This document shows positions 7,624 through 13,305 of a stretch of DNA of 14,293 nt, piece by piece. The notes below the pieces were generated by a model, which searched no databases, had not been told where the DNA came from, and worked only from the letters and a program-made list of their open reading frames with translations. A program made the translations under genes and the position numbers. Within the stretch, counting starts at the first letter, position 1, and the number at the start of each line of letters is the position of its first letter. Source of the DNA: an uncultured Prevotella sp. (GTDB lineage: Bacteria; Bacteroidota; Bacteroidia; Bacteroidales; Bacteroidaceae); assembly GCA_947303825.1 (NCBI GenBank), contig CAMYZK010000027.1, positions 1-14,293 on the forward strand, given 5' to 3'.

Positions 7624-7642
7624 GCAACGTAACACAACGATT

Positions 7643-8611
7643 ATGAACAAACTATTCAACCTACTCTCAGTAGTTGGATTAACACTTATCATAGGCTTGC
7701 TCCCATCTTGTGGGGGCAAGCCTAACCCATATAGTAAAACGGCCGAAGAATACGATGAAATATCGAAATGCTTCGCCGCCGACGAAAGTATCATGCCGGT
7801 GATGGACGAGGAACTGATGTCCTTCCATCTAAAGACAAAGCGAGGTCCCCTCTTCCCGCTGTACGTCAGTGAGCAGGAAGCAGTAGAGAAACTCCTCAAT
7901 CTGGATGTCTTCGTGATTTTCACTTCGCGAAGCCTCACTCCAAATGAAGTAGAAATCATCAAAAGCAAACAATATAAGGCCAGAATGAAAGAGATGGCCT
8001 ACGATGCACTGGCACTTGTGGTAAACAAGGAGAACCCCGATACCGTCATCACCCTAGACCAGTTCCGCCGCATCCTTACCGGCGAGGCAGGAACATGGCG
8101 CGAGCTGTTTCCCACGTCGAAGTACGACTCCATACGCGTGGCTTTCGACAACCCCCGCTCCAGTGCCGTGCGCTTCTGCAACGACTCCATCCTAAAGGGC
8201 AAGCAGATGAAGGTGACAGGCAACATACGCGCCGTCAACAGCTCTCCTGCTGTTATCGACTATGTTGAGAAGCATCGCGATGCCATCGGAATAGTGGGCT
8301 GCAACTGGCTCAACAACAAGCGCGACACCACCAACCTTACTTACGGGCGTAACATAAAGGTGATGCGTGTGGGAACAACGCCGCTGAATGCACGCGAACC
8401 ACACCAGGCATACATCGCCATGGGCGAATACCCGCTGCGGCGCACGCTGTGGAGCATCTGCATAGACCCAAGAAGCAATGGCAACGCCAGGGCTTTCCAG
8501 AACTTCGTGCTCAGTCCGTCGCAAAAGGCAGAAGGCCAGCTTATCTTCTATAATGCAGGCATGTGGCCCGCCTATCGCGACTACCACCTGCGTGAAGTAG
8601 AGTCAAAATGA
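7643..8611 (+). CDS. PstS-like periplasmic substrate-binding lipoprotein
   Basis: The 322-residue product has a lipoprotein signal ending L-L-P-S-C, with Cys23 as the lipidated residue. The mature part looks like a type 2 periplasmic binding protein of the PstS kind. Segments seen in order: DESIMPVMDEEL (47-58), VIFTSRSLTPNEVE (91-104), ALALVVNKENPDTVITLDQFRRILTG as two adjoining motifs (122-147), TWREL (151-155), NPRSSAVRF (170-178, the position of the phosphate-contacting Arg/Ser loop in PstS), and AIGIVG. No ABC permease or ATPase is nearby. The gene sits between tonB and a TPR gene, so a role with the TonB system (ligand capture or complex assembly) fits the context better than classic phosphate ABC uptake. 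Phosphate as ligand is unproven. Confidence 0.88.
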   Translation: MNKLFNLLSVVGLTLIIGLLPSCGGKPNPYSKTAEEYDEISKCFAADESIMPVMDEELMSFHLKTKRGPLFPLYVSEQEAVEKLLNLDVFVIFTSRSLTPNEVEIIKSKQYKARMKEMAYDALALVVNKENPDTVITLDQFRRILTGEAGTWRELFPTSKYDSIRVAFDNPRSSAVRFCNDSILKGKQMKVTGNIRAVNSSPAVIDYVEKHRDAIGIVGCNWLNNKRDTTNLTYGRNIKVMRVGTTPLNAREPHQAYIAMGEYPLRRTLWSICIDPRSNGNARAFQNFVLSPSQKAEGQLIFYNAGMWPAYRDYHLREVESK

Positions 8612-8685
8612 ATTAAACCAACAAAAAAGGAAGACGTCAATAAGGAAAAAGATTGTTTTTGTTTAACCAATTAATAAACGTGATT

Positions 8686-10155
8686 ATGAAAGCTATCAAA
8701 TATCTATTAATTGGAGCCATGCTGATGGGTGTCAGCACTGTCTCAAAAGCACAGGACGGCACTGCCGCCGACATTGCACTAGTAAAGAACCTTCTTGCCA
8801 GCAAGCCTGCCGACTTGTCGAAGCAGCTAAACACTTTCTACAAGAAGAACAAGAAGAACGTGCCCAACCTCCTGGCCTTTGGCCGTGAGTGTCTCAACGC
8901 AGAGGTCTTCGACGAGGCAAACAAGTTTGCCGAGTATGCCCTGGCAGCCGACAAGAAGAGTGCTGCCGCATTCATTCTTCTTGGCGACATCGCAGCTGTA
9001 AAGGAAGAGGACGGCGGCAAGGCAGCCTCTAACTACGAGCAGGCTATCTATTTCGACCCTGAGAATATAGATGCCTACCGCAAGTATGCCAACGTATACC
9101 GCAAGGTAGACCTCAACGGTGCCATTGCCAAACTGGAGGAGCTTCACAGCAAGAAGCCTGAGGTGGCTGTAGACGGAATGATAGGACATCTTTACTATCA
9201 GTCCCTGAAATATTCTTCTGCAAAGGATGCCTACAACAAGCTGAAGCTGCCCGACTATTCACGCCGCGACTTTGTTGAGCACTCCTACAGTCTCTTCAAG
9301 TGCAAGGAGTACGAAGACGCTCTACGCATCATTGATGCCGGTCTGAACAAGAACCCGCTCAACGGAACGCTCACCCGTCTTGGACTCTTCTGCGCTACCG
9401 AGCTGGGTAAGGGTAGTGTAGCCCGCAACTATGCCGACGTGCTCTTTAACAAAGTGAGCCGCGACAGCATAACGATTTCCGGCAAGGACTACCTCTACTA
9501 CGGACGTGCCTTCACCGTAGACAGCATGTTCCAGCAGGCTGTCAAGCAGTATCAGGCAGGTCTGGACATGAATTCTGACAACAAGGAGGACCGCCAGCTG
9601 ATGCTGAAGAACATCTCTGATGCATACAAGGGAATGGGCAACTATCCTGAGGCCATTAAGGCTTACGAGAATTACCTCGCAGAGCTTGAAAATGCCGATG
9701 TCAACGACTTTGCCGGCACTGGTCAGCTGTGGATGCAGTATGCCCGCACCTTCAGTGAAGGATCTGCCGAGCAGAAGGATGCCAACAAGAAAGCCGACGA
9801 AGTGTTTGCCCAGCTCATCGAGAAATATCCTTCGCAGGCCAGCCTGGAGTATGGATACTTCCAGCGTGCCCGCCTAAACTCGCTTATCGATGACGACAAG
9901 CAGAGCCAGGGACTGGCCAAGCCTCACTACGAGAAGCTCATTGAGCTTATCACGACCCGCGAGCCAGACACCAGCAAGCTTACTGCAACCGACAAGCGCC
10001 GTCTCTTCTCTGCCTATCGTTTCCTTATGGCAACATACGTGAACAGCAAGCAGGTTGACGTAGCCCTGCCTTACGCCATCAAGGCCCGTGAGGTAGCAGC
10101 TCCCGAGAACTACGATGCCATCAACGAGATTGTAAAGAAACTTGGTGGACAGTAA
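8686..10155 (+). CDS. Secreted tetratricopeptide-repeat protein
   Basis: From the ATG at 8686 the product has 489 residues and begins with a clean signal peptide (MKAIKYLLIGAMLMGVSTVSKA, cleavage near 22). An in-frame ATG at 8653 would add 11 residues in front of that signal and is less likely. The rest is helical with TPR-like pairs. Examples are the unit around 60-90, the stretch at 92-127 (AAAFILLGDIAAVKEEDG, then NYEQAIYFDPENIDAY), the unit around 195-225 (SYSLFKCKEYEDALRIIDAGLNKNP, seen as two parts), and the unit with ISDAYKGMGNYPEAIKAYENYL in the middle of the protein. It should be periplasmic and act as a scaffold. It is the last gene of the exbB run, 74 bp after the lipoprotein gene, and is followed at once by a double terminator. 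A specific partner cannot be named. Confidence 0.9.
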   Translation: MKAIKYLLIGAMLMGVSTVSKAQDGTAADIALVKNLLASKPADLSKQLNTFYKKNKKNVPNLLAFGRECLNAEVFDEANKFAEYALAADKKSAAAFILLGDIAAVKEEDGGKAASNYEQAIYFDPENIDAYRKYANVYRKVDLNGAIAKLEELHSKKPEVAVDGMIGHLYYQSLKYSSAKDAYNKLKLPDYSRRDFVEHSYSLFKCKEYEDALRIIDAGLNKNPLNGTLTRLGLFCATELGKGSVARNYADVLFNKVSRDSITISGKDYLYYGRAFTVDSMFQQAVKQYQAGLDMNSDNKEDRQLMLKNISDAYKGMGNYPEAIKAYENYLAELENADVNDFAGTGQLWMQYARTFSEGSAEQKDANKKADEVFAQLIEKYPSQASLEYGYFQRARLNSLIDDDKQSQGLAKPHYEKLIELITTREPDTSKLTATDKRRLFSAYRFLMATYVNSKQVDVALPYAIKAREVAAPENYDAINEIVKKLGGQ

Positions 10156-10161
10156 TAAACA

Positions 10162-10194
10162 AAGGGCTTCCTCTTCGGAAGCCCTTCTCTTTTT
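10162..10194 (+). terminator. Intrinsic terminator 1 after the TPR gene
   Basis: A perfect 10-bp stem, AAGGGCTTCC (10162-10171) and GGAAGCCCTT (10177-10186), encloses the 5-nt loop TCTTC and is followed by CTCTTTTT. It lies 6 bp after the TPR stop codon. It closes the exbB operon. Confidence 0.92.
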
Positions 10195-10211
10195 AGCATA
10201 TATGAACAACA

Positions 10212-10244
10212 AAGGACTTCCTCCTCGGAAGTCCTTCTCTTTTT
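10212..10244 (+). terminator. Intrinsic terminator 2, 50 bp after the first; probably bidirectional
   Basis: The 10-bp stem AAGGACTTCC (10212-10221) and GGAAGTCCTT (10227-10236) encloses the loop TCCTC and is followed by CTCTTTTT. It repeats terminator 1 at exactly 50 bp, with one G-C stem pair changed to A-T on both arms. On the minus strand the stem is preceded by A-residues and followed by TGTTGTT, about 30 bp after the ferredoxin stop, so it may also end the ferredoxin transcript. Confidence 0.88.
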
Positions 10245-10267
10245 GGTTTATGAAGCAAAGCTGCAGG

Positions 10268-10438
10268 TTATCCCAGGCTGATAGCCTCTGAAGGACAAAC
10301 GCTAGCGCAAGTGCCGCACTCTGTGCAAGCATCAGCGTCAATAACGTACTTATCTGCACCCTCTGAGATTGCCTCTACTGGGCACTCACCCTGACATGTA
10401 CCGCAAGAGATACAGTCATCACCAATTACGTATGCCAT
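10268..10438 (-). CDS. Two-[4Fe-4S] cluster ferredoxin
   Basis: A small gene of 56 codons plus stop, read on the minus strand from the ATG whose complement ends at 10438. The product starts MAYVIGDDC and holds two classical motifs: C9xxC12xxC15xxxC19-Pro, then C38xxC41xxC44xxxC48-Pro. Each coordinates one [4Fe-4S] cluster, the last Cys of one motif serving the other cluster, as in clostridial-type ferredoxins. The two halves show the internal duplication of the family (CPVEAIS and CPSEAIS). It is a soluble low-potential electron carrier for anaerobic metabolism, for example with pyruvate:ferredoxin oxidoreductase or hydrogenase; its actual partners are not in the window. It stands alone between the exbB operon terminators and the divergent porT gene and has its own promoter. 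Confidence 0.96.
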   Translation of the reverse strand: MAYVIGDDCISCGTCQGECPVEAISEGADKYVIDADACTECGTCASVCPSEAISLG

Positions 10439-10482
10439 AATTCTGTGTAAATTAAAAAAGTTAATACTTAAAAATGGTGATG

Positions 10483-10490
10483 CAAAGGTA
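10483..10490 (-). promoter_or_regulatory. -7 box of the ferredoxin promoter
   Basis: On the minus strand this reads TACCTTTG, a full match to TAnnTTTG, and is followed by CATC. It lies about 45 nt before the start codon. No clear TTTG is found at the expected -33 spacing. The A/T-rich region from 10491 to 10545 separates it from the porT promoter region. Confidence 0.6.
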
Positions 10491-10545
10491 ATAACTTTTT
10501 TTCAATCATAATAATTTTTAGGTATCTTTTTTTTCAATTTATATA

Positions 10546-10569
10546 CTGTCGAAATAGCTGTCGAAATAG
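10546..10569 (+). repeat. Perfect 12-bp tandem repeat in the porT promoter region
   Basis: CTGTCGAAATAG occurs twice without spacer (10546-10557 and 10558-10569). Its right end falls where the -33 element of the porT promoter would be expected, and no TTTG is present there. This suggests a binding site for an activator, a repressor or an alternative sigma factor. It also lies upstream of the divergent ferredoxin promoter. Confidence 0.75.
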
Positions 10570-10588
10570 AATAAGGGTATAAATGCAA

Positions 10589-10596
10589 TAAGTTTG
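10589..10596 (+). promoter_or_regulatory. -7 box of the porT promoter
   Basis: TAAGTTTG fits TAnnTTTG and lies 21 bp before the porT start codon, so the leader would be only about 15 nt. The -33 position is taken by the 12-bp tandem repeat rather than TTTG. Confidence 0.5.
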
Positions 10597-10617
10597 CCTT
10601 TTGCTCGTTATATAGAC

Positions 10618-11364
10618 ATGATAAAACGCTTATTGTGTGTCGTAATCCTTGCGGCAACAGTTAATATGGCTGTTGCCCAGCAGCGTAAGGTGCAAAACAA
10701 GCCATACATTGACTTGCGTCCCATGCATTTCGGCATACAGATTGGTCTGAACATGCAGGACGTAGAGATGCGGAACATCGGTCCCCAGCTTATCACGCTA
10801 CCCGAGCAGGAGAGCAGCGAGCAGCTGGTGCTTGTCGATGCCGACACATGGAATCCCGGCTTCAGCGTAGGCGTTGTCGCCGACATGCGTCTGTCACAGC
10901 ACCTGTCTCTGCGCGTGTCGCCTACCATGCACTTCGGTTCCAAGCATCTGGTATTCCGCAACTTCAAGGATCTTAACGATGCCGGTCATCCCCGTGAGAC
11001 GACGCAAGATCTGAAGAACACCTACATTGCCATGCCTGTCGACCTGAAGTTCTCAGCCCAGCGTTTCAACAATTACCGTCCCTATATGATTGCCGGAGTC
11101 AGCCCCATGATAAACCTGTCGGGCAAGGACCAGGATTTCATTCACCTCAAGCGCTACGACACGATGGTAGGGATAGGTCTGGGCTGCGACTACTATCTTC
11201 CGTTCTTCAAGCTTATCCCCGAGCTGAAGTTCTGCTTCAGCCTGTCAGACACCTTCGACCCCAAGCATGCCGATGAGCTCACCGACATCACCAAGCAGGC
11301 TTTCGCCCGTGGCATCAATGCAGCCCAGAGCAAGATGGTGGTTCTTACTTTCTACTTTGAATAG
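10618..11364 (+). CDS. porT: PorT-family outer-membrane beta-barrel protein (type IX secretion)
   Basis: From the ATG at 10618 the product has 248 residues. A TTG at 10594 in the same frame would put eight residues before a good signal peptide (residues 1-20, ending A-V-A, cleavage before Gln21) and is rejected as start. The mature part opens with KPYIDLRPMHFGIQIGLNMQD (28-48, the PorT/SprT entry strand), followed by alternating strands such as GFSVGVVADMRLSQHLSLRVSP, seen across 81-102, and ends VVLTFYFE as a terminal strand. The length agrees with P. gingivalis PorT (about 240). PorT is required for type IX secretion and gliding or protease export in the phylum. No other por or gld gene is in the window, as expected because T9SS genes are scattered. 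It converges on the NigD-like gene with a 27-bp gap. Confidence 0.85.
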   Translation: MIKRLLCVVILAATVNMAVAQQRKVQNKPYIDLRPMHFGIQIGLNMQDVEMRNIGPQLITLPEQESSEQLVLVDADTWNPGFSVGVVADMRLSQHLSLRVSPTMHFGSKHLVFRNFKDLNDAGHPRETTQDLKNTYIAMPVDLKFSAQRFNNYRPYMIAGVSPMINLSGKDQDFIHLKRYDTMVGIGLGCDYYLPFFKLIPELKFCFSLSDTFDPKHADELTDITKQAFARGINAAQSKMVVLTFYFE

Positions 11365-11371
11365 CGCTGAG

Positions 11372-11414
11372 AAAGACGGCAGTATTACCTTCTACCTTGA
11401 AAAAGACGGCAGTA
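11372..11414. repeat. Short duplication across the 3' end of the NigD-like gene
   Basis: AAAGACGGCAGTA is present at 11372-11384 and again at 11402-11414 (30-bp period). TTCTAC(T/C)TTGA occurs at 11350-11360 and 11390-11400. The second 13-mer codes for the last residues of the minus-strand lipoprotein; the first is its copy just beyond the stop codon and in the same frame. It looks like a small local duplication between the two convergent genes. Confidence 0.6.
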
Positions 11415-12102
11415 CGAAAGTCTTTTCCTTTACCCCTTCGTATGTATTTACCGTAATGGTGACACTGTCGGTGCCAAGGATCTCTGTAGGAATACTAACG
11501 AAGGAAGTGGCCGAATAGTACTCTGGCTGTCCTCCCTGGTTGTGATACAGCTGCATTCTCAAGTGGGGTGTTTTCTTTGGCATCGAGTCAACAGCAATGC
11601 CCAGCATCTGTATGGCATCCTGGTCGTCGGTGGCTCCTGTCATCAGGCGGAGCCGCATGTTGATGAACTGCTTGTTCTTCGACATCCACATACTCTCCAG
11701 GTGTAGCGGGTCGGTCTTCATGCCCTCTTTCAGGCTGTCCTTAACAGAAGGGAGCAGCACCCCCACCCTGCTCATGCTCACGGGCTCAGCCTTCCCGTTG
11801 CCCACGATGTTGTAATGCATCAATGCTCGGTATACAGAGTCGGCCTTCGACATCCATTTCACCTCTATGGCTGGCTCCGATACCAACCGTTCGTCCTGGT
11901 CGGTAATCACCATGTCTACTTTCTTGTCGCTACCCACGTGAGCCATCACCATCTCTGCCGTCATCAGCGAGTATTCTCCCTCACCCTTTTCGTATTCGTT
12001 AAGGGTACAGCCCGCCACCAGCATAGCAGCAAGCATAATAGTGACTGCTATGAAGGCCTGTCCGAAAGACAATGGTGACATGTTGTATCTGTATCGTTTC
12101 AT
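11392..12102 (-). CDS. NigD-like lipoprotein
   Basis: The preferred start (complement at 12100-12102) gives 236 residues beginning MKRYRYN, with a hydrophobic segment and a lipobox L-V-A-G-C (Cys32). An in-frame ATG further upstream (12171) would lie inside the acyltransferase gene and put 23 residues before the signal. The mature part is beta-rich. It includes TDPLHLESMWMSKNKQFINMRLRL, spanning two strands, then HLRMQLYHNQGG and later DSVTITVNTYEG. This order resembles the NigD-like family of Bacteroidota surface or periplasmic lipoproteins (N-terminal OB-like and C-terminal beta-sandwich parts). The biochemical role of that family is not established. It follows the acyltransferase by 16 bp and is probably the last gene of that minus-strand operon. 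The family call is from pattern memory and is moderate. Confidence 0.75.
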   Translation of the reverse strand: MKRYRYNMSPLSFGQAFIAVTIMLAAMLVAGCTLNEYEKGEGEYSLMTAEMVMAHVGSDKKVDMVITDQDERLVSEPAIEVKWMSKADSVYRALMHYNIVGNGKAEPVSMSRVGVLLPSVKDSLKEGMKTDPLHLESMWMSKNKQFINMRLRLMTGATDDQDAIQMLGIAVDSMPKKTPHLRMQLYHNQGGQPEYYSATSFVSIPTEILGTDSVTITVNTYEGVKEKTFVLPSFSR

Positions 12103-12118
12103 CTGTTCTTGCAGTAAG

Positions 12119-13300
12119 TCATTGTTTGCCACTCTCACAGGCAGCCAGATAGTTACGGCAGGGATTGGCATACATCTCCAGCATCCTAGCCCTCATAAAA
12201 TCCTTGTCGGGATTGGCAATGGTCACCTTCTCCAGCTGCCCTTCAATATACTTGTCGAAGGCAGCCTTGTGTCCGGCATCGTAATGGCAGGCAAAGCGTT
12301 CTGTGCCTTCACACTCGTCGAGGGCAATATAGTTTACTGCCATCGGCTCATAGCCAAGATGTATCTCCTGGTCCATCCGCCTTACCAGCTCTGCAAAGAA
12401 CTCCTTCTTAGGCAGTTCCTTCAGCTCGTCTATCCACTCGTTAATGGGCGTACCGCATCTGTATGTCACCTGTCCCTTGTCTCCAAAGATTCCCGTCTTC
12501 ATGTTGTCCAGGTCGTCCTGCCTGCTTTTCTTGAACGAGGGGTTGTCTCTTTTCTGCTGCATCTCCTGTGCCTTGAGGTAGTCGCAGGGGTCATACTCGT
12601 AGGTTATGGTAAGCGGCACGATGTTCAGTTCGCGCAGGCTGTCGGCAGGCGATGCAGCCTTGTCGCCACCTCCCATTGCCAGCATCTTCATCACGGCTTC
12701 CTGAGTGCGGTCGTTACTGTCCTTTGCCCTGCCCTCACGCTGGGCAATCCAGATATTCTCCTTCTTCTGGCAGACGGCATAGTGTATATACTGGCTCATC
12801 ACCTGACTGGAGCGCAGCATCTCCTTCGGTGTCAGTCCGCGCCTCACGGTAAACGCCTTGTTCATGCGCACCAGTTTCTTTATCCAGGGATAGATGAGCA
12901 GATTGTCTCCTATGCCTATCTCCACGGTTGTAGGATATTTCCCCTCTATCAGCTTTACGTCGAGAAAAGCCGAGTCGAGCACAATGTCACGATGATTAGA
13001 GACGAAGGTGAATCTCTGTTCGTTCCTGTTCTCAAAAATTTTCGTGTCATCGATGGTGCACCCGTCGGTATGTTTGCGTATGATGCGGTTTACCAACGGT
13101 TTCATGAAGCGTTTCTGAAAGTCAAGAGGTGTCTTCACCCCCTTGAAAGCCAGTCTGAGCATGCCGTTTCGCACACTCTTTGGCAACCAGGGTGCCATGC
13201 CTTTCATCACGACGTTGAACTGCCTGTCGTTGAGCAGCTCTTCAAACGCCTGCTTCATCTCCTGTGGCTCGTAAGGCCTTATCTCGTCGAACAATTCCAT
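12119..13300 (-). CDS. Putative glycerolphosphate / lysophosphatidate acyltransferase (PlsB/PlsC superfamily)
   Basis: This 393-residue protein shows acyltransferase blocks in the usual order: TFVSNHRDIVLDSAFL (98-113, block I with His103), NKAFTVRRGL (147-156, block II) and IWIAQREGRAKDSND (183-197, block III with Glu189, Gly190, Arg191). It should move an acyl chain onto a glycerophosphate-type or related lipid acceptor at the inner membrane. Block I is not the textbook H-x4-D: after His103 the acidic residues are Asp105 and Asp109 (H-x5-D). No strong transmembrane helix is seen, so membrane attachment is probably peripheral. The C-terminal third (about 200-393) contains conserved-looking YEYDP and HLGYEPMAVNYIALDE segments that do not match a known domain I can name. 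It starts 5 bp after the ddl stop, with AGAGAG as a possible ribosome site overlapping that stop. Confidence 0.85.
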   Translation of the reverse strand: MELFDEIRPYEPQEMKQAFEELLNDRQFNVVMKGMAPWLPKSVRNGMLRLAFKGVKTPLDFQKRFMKPLVNRIIRKHTDGCTIDDTKIFENRNEQRFTFVSNHRDIVLDSAFLDVKLIEGKYPTTVEIGIGDNLLIYPWIKKLVRMNKAFTVRRGLTPKEMLRSSQVMSQYIHYAVCQKKENIWIAQREGRAKDSNDRTQEAVMKMLAMGGGDKAASPADSLRELNIVPLTITYEYDPCDYLKAQEMQQKRDNPSFKKSRQDDLDNMKTGIFGDKGQVTYRCGTPINEWIDELKELPKKEFFAELVRRMDQEIHLGYEPMAVNYIALDECEGTERFACHYDAGHKAAFDKYIEGQLEKVTIANPDKDFMRARMLEMYANPCRNYLAACESGKQ

Positions 13301-13305
13301 GCTCT

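Noticed and set aside
8653..8685. Earlier ATG for the TPR protein
   Set aside because: The ATG at 8686 gives a standard signal peptide; the extra 11 residues spoil its N-terminus.
10594..10617. TTG start for PorT
   Set aside because: It would add eight residues before a clean signal peptide starting at the ATG at 10618, and it overlaps the proposed -7 box.
11401..11426. Hairpin AAAAGAC/GTCTTTT as terminator for porT
   Set aside because: The stem is only 7 bp and A/T-rich with a 12-nt loop, there is no good T-run after it, and it lies inside the coding end of the convergent gene.
12103..12171. Earlier start for the NigD-like lipoprotein
   Set aside because: It overlaps the acyltransferase gene and places 23 unrelated residues before the lipoprotein signal.
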